A stretch of DNA of 64,000 nt from Bacteroides fragilis. GTDB taxonomy: Bacteria > Bacteroidota > Bacteroidia > Bacteroidales > Bacteroidaceae. Made by a program: the position numbers and the translations under genes. Every line of letters begins with the position of its first letter. Within the stretch, counting starts at the first letter, position 1. The notes under the pieces were generated by a model, which was given only the letters and a program-made list of their open reading frames with translations, did no database searches and was not told the DNA's origin. Below, piece by piece: positions 36,458-45,262 of this stretch. The stretch lies in the NCBI RefSeq assembly GCF_002849695.1, contig NZ_CP018937.1, forward strand, positions 2,852,001 through 2,916,000, given 5' to 3'.

Positions 36458-37441
36458 ATGCCATTAAAACTGACTACATATTACCGAGGGAGTGAAATTC
36501 CGGATTTTCCCGGAACCAATACATTTCATTCAAAGGAGTTATTTCAGATTTATGAAGAAACTCCGGGCTACACTCCGCTCCTGATCATGGCTTCGGAAGA
36601 TGGAAAACCAATTGCCCGGCTGCTTGCCGCCATCCGCAAAAGCATACGCATGTTTCCTCCTTCCCTTATCAAGCGATGTGAAGTTTATGGCACCGGCGAA
36701 TATCTGACAGCAGAAGCCGATAAGGAAAAAATATTCGGTGAAATGCTGGAGCATCTCACCACAGAAGTATTGCGGAGTTCGTTCCTGATAGAATTTCGCA
36801 ATCTTGAAAATGCCATGTTCGGTTACAAATACTTCCGGTCGAACAAATACTTCCCTGTCAACTGGCTGCGGGTACGCAATTCACTACACGGCACCGAAAG
36901 TGCGGAACAGCGTTTCAGCCCTTCCCGTATCCGCCAAATCAAGAAAGGGCTGAAAAATGGCGCATCGGTAGACGAAGCACACACGATAGAAGAAATCCGC
37001 GAATTCTCGAACATGCTGCGACATCTCTACTCGTCCCGCATCCGTAAGCACTTTCCCAATATCATCTTTTTCCAGCACATGGACACACGGCTGATCCACA
37101 GCAAGCAAGGTAAAATTTTCATTGTCCGCTACAAAGGAAAAATCATCGGAGGATCTGCCTGTATCTATTCAGACAACGATGCCTACCTGTGGTTCTCGGG
37201 AGGTATGCGGAAAACCTATGCTCTGCAATACCCGGGTATACTGGCTGTATGGAAAGCTTTACAAGACGCACATCAAAACGGGTTCCGTCACATGGAATTC
37301 ATGGATGCCGGACTCCCCTTCAAGAAACACGGTTACCGCGACTTCGTACTCCGCTTCGGCGGCAAACAAAGCAGTACCCGACGCTGGTTCCGCTTCCGCT
37401 GGCAATGGCTGAACAATCTGCTGATCAAAATATATGTCTAA
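36458..37441 (+). CDS. FemAB/GNAT-like acyltransferase
   Basis: 327 residues, cytoplasmic. It appears as two GNAT-like halves; the C-terminal half (about 190-310) has KGKIIGGSACIYSD and the FMDAGLPFKKHGYRDFVLRF segment (quoted in full at 20), which recall the FemAB/Acetyltransf_6 fold. Members add amino acids or acyl groups to cell-wall or envelope components, but no partner is next to it. Its promoter lies so close to the ATG that the mRNA may have almost no leader. Divergent from the carbonic anhydrase gene. Confidence 0.78.
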   Translation: MPLKLTTYYRGSEIPDFPGTNTFHSKELFQIYEETPGYTPLLIMASEDGKPIARLLAAIRKSIRMFPPSLIKRCEVYGTGEYLTAEADKEKIFGEMLEHLTTEVLRSSFLIEFRNLENAMFGYKYFRSNKYFPVNWLRVRNSLHGTESAEQRFSPSRIRQIKKGLKNGASVDEAHTIEEIREFSNMLRHLYSSRIRKHFPNIIFFQHMDTRLIHSKQGKIFIVRYKGKIIGGSACIYSDNDAYLWFSGGMRKTYALQYPGILAVWKALQDAHQNGFRHMEFMDAGLPFKKHGYRDFVLRFGGKQSSTRRWFRFRWQWLNNLLIKIYV

Positions 37442-37652
37442 AAATCAAGCATCCTCTGGGTTTAAAACCAAAGAAGAATTGGCTTGAAACCAACAATGCC
37501 TACCTTTTAAAGTAACGCCCCTTGGGTTTTAAACCTATTTTCACCATAATTAATTGCAGAAAAATTTCTTTATTAAACAAGAATTGATTTTCTTTGTGCT
37601 GTTTTATACCATTCCAAAAAGACGATTAAAACCAAAATTAAAAAATATAGTT
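37442..37652. other. 211-bp gap before the methylmalonyl-CoA operon
   Basis: Contains GGTTTAAAACC near 37459 and its reverse complement GGTTTTAAACC near 37524, a loose 11-bp inverted pair. A weak promoter candidate TTTCTTTG lies at 37589-37596. No gene is seen. Confidence 0.4.
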
Positions 37653-38057
37653 ATGAAGATTTCACACATTGAACACTTGGGCATTGCCGTAAAAAGTATC
37701 GAGGAAGCCCTTCCGTATTATGAAAACGTATTAGGTTTGAAATGCTACAACATCGAAACTGTAGAAGATCAAAAAGTAAGAACAGCCTTCCTGAAGGTAG
37801 GTGATACCAAAATCGAATTACTGGAACCGACATGTCCGGAAAGTACCATCGCCAAATTCATCGAAAACAAAGGCGTAGGTGTTCATCACGTTGCATTTGC
37901 CGTTGAAGACGGTGTGGCTAACGCTCTGGCAGAAGCCGAAAGCAAGGAAATCCGCCTGATCGACAAAGCCCCGCGCAAAGGAGCCGAAGGCTTAAATATC
38001 GCTTTCCTTCACCCGAAATCAACTTTGAGCGTACTGACCGAACTCTGTGAACACTAA
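37653..38057 (+). CDS. mce: Methylmalonyl-CoA epimerase
   Basis: 134 residues from the ATG at 37653; the upstream part of the frame is AT-rich and non-coding in character. It has the glyoxalase/VOC fold with metal ligands expected in HIEHLGIAV (first His-containing strand), ELLEP (Glu) and GVHHVAFAV (His). It converts (R)- and (S)-methylmalonyl-CoA, joining the mutase product to the decarboxylase encoded next. It begins the propionate operon, 125 bp before mmdA. Confidence 0.96.
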   Translation: MKISHIEHLGIAVKSIEEALPYYENVLGLKCYNIETVEDQKVRTAFLKVGDTKIELLEPTCPESTIAKFIENKGVGVHHVAFAVEDGVANALAEAESKEIRLIDKAPRKGAEGLNIAFLHPKSTLSVLTELCEH

Positions 38058-38182
38058 AAAAGAGATACGACTTGACAAGCACAGAATGTATGATTGAAAA
38101 CACCTTTGGTTATCAATTTTCAACCGTACATCGCAAATCGTCTAATCGTAAATATTATAACCCTTTAAATTAAGAAAAACTC

Positions 38183-39736
38183 ATGAGTAACCAGCTTGAA
38201 AAAGTAAAAGAGCTTATTGAACTTCGCGCTCAGGCTCGTTTAGGTGGTGGCGAAAAGGCTATTGAAAAACAACACGCCAAAGGCAAATATACGGCCCGCG
38301 AGCGTATTGCACAGTTGCTTGACGAAGGTAGTTTCGAAGAACTGGATATGTTTGTTCAACACAGATGTACTAACTTCGGACAAGAAAAGAAACATTTCCT
38401 CGGCGACGGTGTAGTAACCGGTTATGGAACAATAGAAGGTAGATTAGTATATGTTTTCGCACAAGATTTCACCGTATTCGGTGGTTCACTGTCGGAAACC
38501 ATGGCACAGAAGATCTGTAAAGTAATGGACATGGCCATGAAGATGGGTGCTCCTGTTATCGGTATCAACGACTCGGGTGGCGCACGTATTCAGGAAGGTA
38601 TCAACGCTCTGTCCGGTTATGCTGAAATTTTCCAGCGTAATATCATGGCATCGGGTGTTATTCCACAGATTTCGGGTATTTTCGGTCCGTGTGCCGGAGG
38701 TGCGGTTTACTCTCCTGCCTTGACAGACTTCACGCTGATGACCGAAGGTACATCTTACATGTTCCTCACCGGACCTGCTGTAGTAAAAACAGTAACAGGT
38801 GAAGACGTATCTCAGGAAGACCTGGGAGGTGCAAGCGTACATGCCAGCAAGTCGGGTGTAACCCACTTCACAGCCGAAACCGGAGAAGAAGGTCTGGCGA
38901 TCATCCGCAAACTTCTCAGCTTTATCCCGCAAAACAATCTGGAAGAAGCCCCATTGGTAAACTGTACCGACCCGATCGACCGTATGGACGACCTGTTGAA
39001 CGAAATCATCCCCGACAGCCCGAACAAACCATACGATATGTACGAAGTGATCGGCGCCATCATCGACAACGGTGAATTTCTGGAAGTACAAAAAGACTAC
39101 GCGAAAAATCTTATTATCGGTTTTGCCCGCATGAACGGACAGTCGGTAGGTGTGGTTGCTAACCAACCTAAATATCTGGCAGGCGTGCTCGACAGCAATG
39201 CATCACGCAAAGGTGCCCGTTTCGTTCGTTTCTGCGACGCATTCAACATCCCGCTGGTAACATTGGTAGACGTTCCGGGATTCCTTCCGGGCACAGGTCA
39301 GGAGTACAATGGTGTGATCCTGCACGGAGCCAAATTGCTGTATGCTTACGGCGAAGCCACTGTACCTAAAGTGACCGTAACCCTGCGTAAGTCTTACGGT
39401 GGTTCACACATCGTAATGAGTTGCAAGCAACTCCGCGGTGACATGAACTATGCATGGCCGACAGCCGAAATCGCCGTAATGGGTGGTGCCGGTGCAGTAG
39501 CGGTATTGTATGCCAAGGAAGCCAAAGATCAGGAAAACCCTGCTCAATTCCTGGCAGACAAGGAAGCCGAGTATACCAAACTCTTCGCAAACCCGTACAA
39601 TGCGGCCAAATACGGCTACATCGACGACGTTATCGAACCGAGAAACACTCGTTTCCGCGTGATCCGCGCTTTGCAACAGTTGCAAACCAAGAAATTAACC
39701 AACCCTGCTAAAAAGCACGGTAATATTCCATTGTAA
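38183..39736 (+). CDS. mmdA: Methylmalonyl-CoA decarboxylase alpha subunit (carboxyltransferase)
   Basis: 517 residues, typical for the carboxyltransferase subunit. The crotonase-type N-terminal half has an acyl-CoA oxyanion region [16 protein letters not shown], and the C-terminal half has [15 protein letters not shown] with a second CoA/biotin site. It transfers the carboxyl group from methylmalonyl-CoA to the biotin of the carrier subunit encoded at 40696. Together with the membrane subunit at 41130 this yields propionyl-CoA and drives sodium export. Highly biased codon use suggests high expression. Confidence 0.97.
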   Translation: MSNQLEKVKELIELRAQARLGGGEKAIEKQHAKGKYTARERIAQLLDEGSFEELDMFVQHRCTNFGQEKKHFLGDGVVTGYGTIEGRLVYVFAQDFTVFGGSLSETMAQKICKVMDMAMKMGAPVIGINDSGGARIQEGINALSGYAEIFQRNIMASGVIPQISGIFGPCAGGAVYSPALTDFTLMTEGTSYMFLTGPAVVKTVTGEDVSQEDLGGASVHASKSGVTHFTAETGEEGLAIIRKLLSFIPQNNLEEAPLVNCTDPIDRMDDLLNEIIPDSPNKPYDMYEVIGAIIDNGEFLEVQKDYAKNLIIGFARMNGQSVGVVANQPKYLAGVLDSNASRKGARFVRFCDAFNIPLVTLVDVPGFLPGTGQEYNGVILHGAKLLYAYGEATVPKVTVTLRKSYGGSHIVMSCKQLRGDMNYAWPTAEIAVMGGAGAVAVLYAKEAKDQENPAQFLADKEAEYTKLFANPYNAAKYGYIDDVIEPRNTRFRVIRALQQLQTKKLTNPAKKHGNIPL

Positions 39737-39755
39737 CAAATAAAAATCGATTGTT

Positions 39756-40670
39756 ATGAATAAGAAAAGAATCGGGATATTTATCGCTCTGCTGGCAATG
39801 GTTTGCATGGGGCTCAGGGCGCAAAGTGCCACCAGTCTGAAAATCAATGAAGTTTTGGTCATCAACGACCAGAACTATCAGGATGATTACGGACTGCACA
39901 ATGCGTGGATAGAGATATTCAATACCTCTTTCGCTTCGGTAAATCTGGAAGGTTGCTTTCTGACGAACGATAAAAACAATCCGACCAAATATCCTATTCC
40001 CAAAGGCGACGTGCTGACTTTAATCAAGCCACGCCAACATGCTTTGTTCTGGGCAGACGGAATGCCTAACCGGGGTACGTTTCATGTAAACTTTACGCTC
40101 GATCCGGACAAAGAGAACTACATTGCTCTGTATGATTCCAACGGTAAAACTTTGATTGACGAGGTAACCATCCCTGCCGGTCAGCTTGCCGACCGTTCAT
40201 ACGCCCGTGAAAAAGACGGAAGTGCTAACTGGGTAGTAAAAGGTGGTGGAGAACATAGCTATGTCACTCCAAGCACCAACAATATGACTATCGACAAAAA
40301 CCCGAAGATCGAGAACTTCAAAAAGCACGACTCTATCGGTATTGGTATGGCCATCATTGCCATGTCAGTCGTATTCATTGGTTTGGTACTTTTGTATCTT
40401 TCATTCAAGGCGGTAGGTAATATCGCTGTCAGACTGGGTAAGAAAAACGCAATGAAAGCCACCGGTATCACCGACAAGACGGAAGCGAAGGAGAAGAACC
40501 TGGGTAGCCACACAGGTGAAGAGACCGCCGCTATCGCCATGGCTTTGCACGAATACCTGAATGACGCTCACGACGTTGAAGACATGATTCTGACTATCAA
40601 CAAAGTGAAACGCACCTACTCACCGTGGAGTTCGAAGATCTACACACTGCGTCAGACTCCGAGAAGATAA
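39756..40670 (+). CDS. OadG-like gamma subunit fused to an N-terminal lamin-tail domain
   Basis: 304 residues. Signal peptide about 1-22, then a lamin-tail-like (LTD) beta domain (about 27-165, with KINEVLVINDQN, NAWIEIFNTS and an SVNLEGCFLTND loop). A single membrane helix follows (about 190-212, IGIGMAIIAMSVVFIGLVLL), then a cytoplasmic OadG-type tail with charged residues and HEYLNDAHDVEDMI. OadG/MmdD subunits hold the decarboxylase complex on the membrane. The extra extracytoplasmic LTD is not part of the classical small gamma subunit. It is 19 bp after mmdA and 25 bp before the biotin carrier. Confidence 0.88.
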   Translation: MNKKRIGIFIALLAMVCMGLRAQSATSLKINEVLVINDQNYQDDYGLHNAWIEIFNTSFASVNLEGCFLTNDKNNPTKYPIPKGDVLTLIKPRQHALFWADGMPNRGTFHVNFTLDPDKENYIALYDSNGKTLIDEVTIPAGQLADRSYAREKDGSANWVVKGGGEHSYVTPSTNNMTIDKNPKIENFKKHDSIGIGMAIIAMSVVFIGLVLLYLSFKAVGNIAVRLGKKNAMKATGITDKTEAKEKNLGSHTGEETAAIAMALHEYLNDAHDVEDMILTINKVKRTYSPWSSKIYTLRQTPRR

Positions 40671-40695
40671 TTACTAACCCTAATAAAATGAAGCA

Positions 40696-41127
40696 ATGAA
40701 ACAATATAAATATAAAATCAACGGCAACCTTTACAACGTTACAGTGAACGATGTAGAAGATAACATAGCCAATGTTGAAGTAAACGGAACCTCTTACAAA
40801 GTAGAGTTGGATACTCCCGTCAAAGCTGCTCCGAAACCGGTTACCCGTCCGGCAGCCGCTCCGAAAACCGAATCGGGAGCTCCGGTAGTGACCAAACAGC
40901 CGACAGCTTCCAAGAGAGACGGCGTGAAATCTCCGCTGCCGGGTGTCATCCTCGACATCAAGGTGAAAGCAGGAGACACTGTCAAGAAAGGCCAGACTAT
41001 CATCATCCTTGAGGCTATGAAGATGGAAAACAACATCAATGCCAATAAAGATGGAAAAGTAGCAGAAATTAAAGTTAATAAAGGAGATTCTGTACTTGAA
41101 GGTACAGACCTCGTAATCATTGAATAA
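40696..41127 (+). CDS. mmdC: Biotin carboxyl carrier subunit of methylmalonyl-CoA decarboxylase
   Basis: 143 residues. A short N-terminal beta domain (1-45) and a Pro/Ala/Lys-rich linker (45-75) lead to the biotinyl domain, with EAMKMEN and biotin attachment at K109. It shuttles the carboxyl group between the carboxyltransferase and the membrane decarboxylase. It is 2 bp before the beta subunit gene. Confidence 0.96.
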   Translation: MKQYKYKINGNLYNVTVNDVEDNIANVEVNGTSYKVELDTPVKAAPKPVTRPAAAPKTESGAPVVTKQPTASKRDGVKSPLPGVILDIKVKAGDTVKKGQTIIILEAMKMENNINANKDGKVAEIKVNKGDSVLEGTDLVIIE

Positions 41128-41129
41128 TT

Positions 41130-42290
41130 ATGGGAGATTTCGTATCATTCTTAGGGAATAACCTTGTTGACTTCTGGGGATACACCGGTTTCGCAAACGC
41201 GACACCCGGACATCTTTTCATGTTGCTAATCGGTCTTTTCTTTATCTACCTTGCCGTAGCCAAAGAATTTGAACCGATGCTGCTGATCCCCATTGGCTTC
41301 GGTATTCTGATCGGTAATATTCCATTCAATATGGAAGCCGGATTAAAAGTGGGTATTTACGAAGAAGGTTCGGTACTGAACATCCTTTATCAAGGTGTAA
41401 CCTCCGGTTGGTATCCGCCGCTTATTTTCTTAGGCATCGGGGCCATGACGGACTTCTCGGCACTGATCTCCAACCCCAAACTGATGCTGATCGGAGCTGC
41501 CGCACAGTTCGGTATCTTCGGCGCTTACATCATTGCCCTCCTCATAGGATTTGAGCCTAACCAAGCCGGTGCTATCGGTATCATCGGTGGTGCCGACGGA
41601 CCGACGGCGATCTTCCTTTCGTCTAAACTGGCTCCGAACCTGATGGGTGCCATCGCCGTATCAGCCTATTCTTACATGGCACTGGTACCGGTGATACAAC
41701 CGCCCATCATGCGTGCGCTGACCACTAAACACGAACGCCTGATCCGCATGAAACCACCAAGAATCGTATCGCATACCGAAAAAGTGATTTTCCCCATCGT
41801 GGGTCTGTTGCTCACTTGCTTCCTGGTTCCGTCGGGTCTGCCTTTGCTGGGTATGCTGTTCTTTGGTAATTTATTGAAAGAAAGCGGTGTAACCCGTCGC
41901 TTGGCAAATACTGCCAGCGGTCCGTTGATCGATGTCATCACTATCCTGTTGGGACTGACAGTGGGAGCTTCTACCCAAGCCTCACAATTCCTCACCTGGG
42001 ATTCTATCCTGATCTTCATCCTCGGTGCATTCTCTTTCATCATTGCCACTACCTCGGGCGTCTTGTTTGTGAAGTTCTTCAATCTCTTCCTGAAGAAAGG
42101 CAACAAGATCAATCCGCTGATCGGTAATGCAGGTGTATCTGCCGTACCCGACTCGGCGCGCATCTCACAAGTGGTCGGTTTGGAATACGATCCGACTAAC
42201 TATCTGCTGATGCACGCTATGGGTCCGAACGTGGCGGGAGTAATCGGTTCAGCCGTAGCTGCCGGTATCCTGCTCGGATTCCTTATGTAG
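41130..42290 (+). CDS. oadB: Sodium-pumping decarboxylase beta subunit
   Basis: 386 residues with about nine to ten membrane segments, typical of OadB/MmdB/GcdB. GIIGGADGPTAIFLSSKLAP carries the conserved Asp of the sodium path, and the later DPTNYLLMHAMGPNVAGVIG is also conserved. It decarboxylates carboxybiotin and couples this to export of sodium ions. It ends the operon; a hairpin terminator follows at 42321. Confidence 0.96.
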   Translation: MGDFVSFLGNNLVDFWGYTGFANATPGHLFMLLIGLFFIYLAVAKEFEPMLLIPIGFGILIGNIPFNMEAGLKVGIYEEGSVLNILYQGVTSGWYPPLIFLGIGAMTDFSALISNPKLMLIGAAAQFGIFGAYIIALLIGFEPNQAGAIGIIGGADGPTAIFLSSKLAPNLMGAIAVSAYSYMALVPVIQPPIMRALTTKHERLIRMKPPRIVSHTEKVIFPIVGLLLTCFLVPSGLPLLGMLFFGNLLKESGVTRRLANTASGPLIDVITILLGLTVGASTQASQFLTWDSILIFILGAFSFIIATTSGVLFVKFFNLFLKKGNKINPLIGNAGVSAVPDSARISQVVGLEYDPTNYLLMHAMGPNVAGVIGSAVAAGILLGFLM

Positions 42291-42320
42291 TTTAAAAGCT
42301 TTTTCATAAAATAGAACCGG

Positions 42321-42350
42321 GGCGTCTCTCTTTGCGAAAAGAGAGGCGCC
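42321..42350 (+). terminator. Terminator after the decarboxylase operon
   Basis: A 13-bp stem GGCGTCTCTCTTT/AAAGAGAGGCGCC with one wobble pair and a short loop, 30 bp past the stop. The following T-tract is short. Confidence 0.75.
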
Positions 42351-42442
42351 TTGCATTTTACGTTAATCTATCTAAAAGACGTTACGAACTCTTCGTAGAA
42401 ACGATATTTTTACTAACTTGCAGGCAATAAAACATACGCCCT

Positions 42443-43777
42443 ATGAAAACAAAAGCTATGAAACCACTCATCTTTATCTTTTGCTTGTGTCTTAGCCCCA
42501 TACTAACGGCACAGAACACGAATCAAAACAAGATTCAGGAAGCAATGGCAAACTATGATTACGAGACTGCCATTGAACTGATCAACAAAGAGAAGCCTAC
42601 CATCCCGCTATTGATGCAGCAAGCCAAAGCCCTGAAAGGAATCGGCAACAACGCCGAGGCTCTCCGTGTCATCCGCCAAGTAATTACGGCAGATTCTACC
42701 AACCAACAGGCACACATCGAAGCCGCGGAATGTTGCAAAGCAATGGCTAAATATAACGATGCATTGGACTATTACCGGAAAACCATCACCTTGAATCCCA
42801 AGAACAAGTATGCCCGCTTGCAATTTATCAACTTGCTTTGCAATACGAAAAATTATGCCGAAGCTTTTGGAGAGAGCTCAATGATGTCCGAAACAGACAG
42901 TTCGGCCGTGGTACTCCACCTACAGGCACAGAGCCTTGAAGGAATGCAACAAATACTGCCTGCCATCGGCTGTTATGAAATCATTCAGGACAAATACCCG
43001 GACGACTATTTAGCAGCGGCCAAACTGGGAAATCTGAACATTGCGGCAGGATATCCCGAATACGCGATCAAAGCGACCGAACGCTACAGAGAACGGGATT
43101 CAACCAACCTGATCGTAAACCAGCAAAACGCACTTGCCTATTGTCGTGCCCAACAATACCCGATGGCCATCAAACGTTACGAAAATCTATGCCAGCAGGG
43201 AGACAGCAGTACACAAACTTTATACTATCTGGGAATCAGCTATTACGCAGATGAATATTATTATGAAGCACACGCATGCTTCAGCAAACTGTACAAAGAT
43301 ATGGAAGAAGATCCGAACTTGCTCTATTATCTGGGACGATGTTGCGCCAAGACTTCCTGGAAAAAGGAAGGCATAGAACATTTGGAGAAAGCCATCGAAC
43401 TTACCATCCCCAAAGACAGTGCCATGATCCGTCTTTACAAAGGCTTGGTCGATTGCTGTAAACTGGCAAGAGACACACCCAAACAAATCCAGGCCCTCAA
43501 AGAGCTGTATAAATATGATAAGACGAACCATAAACTACTTTATGACATCGCCTGGAATTATTCATATCAGCTAAAAGACCACAAATCAACCGAACGTTAT
43601 TTGCAGGCCTTCTTAAAGACCCGGAACAAAGATGCCAAAAAGGAGGAAGCCACCGCCGAAACAGGAGAACTCGTTCTGGGACTTGAAAACTACTACAACG
43701 CTGCCGATAAGTGGCTGAAGGACTTACAGAAAGAAAAATTCTTCAACGAGGGAATACCGGAACAAAGCCCGAAATAA
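42443..43777 (+). CDS. Exported TPR protein, first of a tandem pair
   Basis: 444 residues. Signal peptide (about 1-24, ending LTAQN), so exported. It has about eight tetratricopeptide-like repeats over residues 30-400; the first begins IQEAMANYDYETAIELIN. The tail is charged and helical. It is 42% or so identical by eye over the first repeats to the next gene, but I have not aligned them. Close to the promoter-like TAACTTG at 42414. Possible role in envelope assembly, by analogy with other Bacteroides exported TPR proteins. Confidence 0.82.
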   Translation: MKTKAMKPLIFIFCLCLSPILTAQNTNQNKIQEAMANYDYETAIELINKEKPTIPLLMQQAKALKGIGNNAEALRVIRQVITADSTNQQAHIEAAECCKAMAKYNDALDYYRKTITLNPKNKYARLQFINLLCNTKNYAEAFGESSMMSETDSSAVVLHLQAQSLEGMQQILPAIGCYEIIQDKYPDDYLAAAKLGNLNIAAGYPEYAIKATERYRERDSTNLIVNQQNALAYCRAQQYPMAIKRYENLCQQGDSSTQTLYYLGISYYADEYYYEAHACFSKLYKDMEEDPNLLYYLGRCCAKTSWKKEGIEHLEKAIELTIPKDSAMIRLYKGLVDCCKLARDTPKQIQALKELYKYDKTNHKLLYDIAWNYSYQLKDHKSTERYLQAFLKTRNKDAKKEEATAETGELVLGLENYYNAADKWLKDLQKEKFFNEGIPEQSPK

Positions 43778-43797
43778 CAAAACCTATATTTACCCAT

Positions 43798-45096
43798 ATG
43801 AAATACCTCCTGATCCTCCTCTGTCTGGGCTTCAATGTAGCATTGTCCGCTCAGAACGTAACTTCTATCCAGGAAGCAATGGCAAACTATGACTACAAAA
43901 CGGCCATCAGACTGATCGATGGAGAAACTGCTTCATCGCAATTATTATTACAAAAAGCCAAGGCTTTAAAGGGATTGGGACACACTGCCGAAGCCTTGTC
44001 CACTTTACAACATATCATTTCCGAATTACCCGAAAATCAGCAGGCATTGATAGAAGCCGCTGAATGTTGCAGGCAACTGAGCAAGTACAACGAGGCCTTG
44101 GAATACTATCGGAAAGTTTTGAAGTTAAATTCGGAACATACTTACGCACACCTGCAATACACCCGTCTACTATACAACCAGCAACGATATGGAGATGCAC
44201 TGCATGAAAGCGTCACATTGGCCAAGAAAGACAGTTCCGCTACCGTATTACGATTAATGGCAGAAAGCATGGAAGGACTTAACATGCCGATAGAAAGCAT
44301 GTTATGTTACATTTCCATCATCAGAAAATATCCTTCCGACTATCTGTCTGTTGCCAGATTGGGCAGCATACTCAATACGATGCAGGATTATGAAGGGGCA
44401 ATCGCCCTGACAGAAGGATATCGCCAAATGGATAGTACCAATGTAGAAGTAAACCGACAGAACGCCCTGGCTTATTGTCTGCACAAAGACTACCCCATGG
44501 CAATCAAACGTTATCAAGATCTGACAAACCAGGGAGACAGTACCCTGCTGACATGTTATTATCTGGGGGTCAGCTATTATGCCACGAAAGAATACTTTAA
44601 AGCACGCGATTGGCTGCTTAAAGCAAAATCCCGCCAGTCCCCCAGCGCCAACCTGCTCTACTACTTGGGACGCTCCTGCTCCAAGACTTTGTGGAAACAA
44701 GATGGGATTGAGTATCTGAATCAGGCCATCGACCAGACTATCCCCACCGACAGTATAATGGAACGTCTCTATTTCGGACTTGCGGATTGTTATAAAGAGG
44801 CCAAACAGACCCGCGAGCAGATAAAAGCAATCAAAGAACAATATAAGTATGCCCCCGACAGGCATATATTGCTTTATAACATGGCCTTTCTATCCGATAA
44901 ACTCAAAGATACAAAAGCCACAGAGCGCTACTTGCAAGCTTTTCTACGAACAAAGTCCCAACAGAAGGCAATAGAGCTGCAACAAGATAGCGACGTCGAA
45001 GAAGAGGAGCCCGCACCTCGCATAGACTATTATAAAAGTGCCGCCAATAAACTGGAAAGTATCCGAAAGGAAAAATTCTTCAAAGGAGAAAAGTAG
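43798..45096 (+). CDS. Exported TPR protein, second of a tandem pair
   Basis: 432 residues from the ATG at 43798. The frame runs upstream into the previous gene, but this Met begins the signal peptide (about 1-18, ending ALSAQN). It shares the repeat order and many residues with the preceding gene (IQEAMANYDYKTAIRLID at the start of the mature part; NALAYC and KDYPMAIKRYQDL in the middle). It is a recent tandem duplicate. It starts 20 bp after the first copy, so the two are probably co-transcribed. Confidence 0.82.
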   Translation: MKYLLILLCLGFNVALSAQNVTSIQEAMANYDYKTAIRLIDGETASSQLLLQKAKALKGLGHTAEALSTLQHIISELPENQQALIEAAECCRQLSKYNEALEYYRKVLKLNSEHTYAHLQYTRLLYNQQRYGDALHESVTLAKKDSSATVLRLMAESMEGLNMPIESMLCYISIIRKYPSDYLSVARLGSILNTMQDYEGAIALTEGYRQMDSTNVEVNRQNALAYCLHKDYPMAIKRYQDLTNQGDSTLLTCYYLGVSYYATKEYFKARDWLLKAKSRQSPSANLLYYLGRSCSKTLWKQDGIEYLNQAIDQTIPTDSIMERLYFGLADCYKEAKQTREQIKAIKEQYKYAPDRHILLYNMAFLSDKLKDTKATERYLQAFLRTKSQQKAIELQQDSDVEEEEPAPRIDYYKSAANKLESIRKEKFFKGEK

Positions 45097-45156
45097 GTAT
45101 CCAAAGTGGCTTTTGTGCACATTACAAATGCCCGATTCAGGTTTAAGCATCTCCTA

Positions 45157-45170
45157 TGAAAACGTTTGCA
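45157..45170 (+). promoter_or_regulatory. LacI/cre-like operator candidate upstream of GH13
   Basis: TGAAAACGTTTGCA fits the LacI-family/CcpA-type pattern TGNAANCGNTNNCA at every defined position. It lies 93 bp before the amylase start. No LacI gene is in this window. Confidence 0.4.
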
Positions 45171-45262
45171 TAAATAGATGGCGGACAGTAAGGAAGAAAA
45201 CAGGAACCAATCCGATGATTTATCCTATATTAGCAGCATCTAAATAATAACGAGCTAATATC

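Noticed and set aside
36342..36464. 41-residue extension of carbonic anhydrase
   Set aside because: The extension covers both the anhydrase promoter and the divergent promoter and is not part of the small beta-CA family.
37442..37560. GGTTTAAAACC/GGTTTTAAACC pair as a regulatory element
   Set aside because: Short and AT-rich, could easily arise by chance; similar words at 53214 are imperfect.
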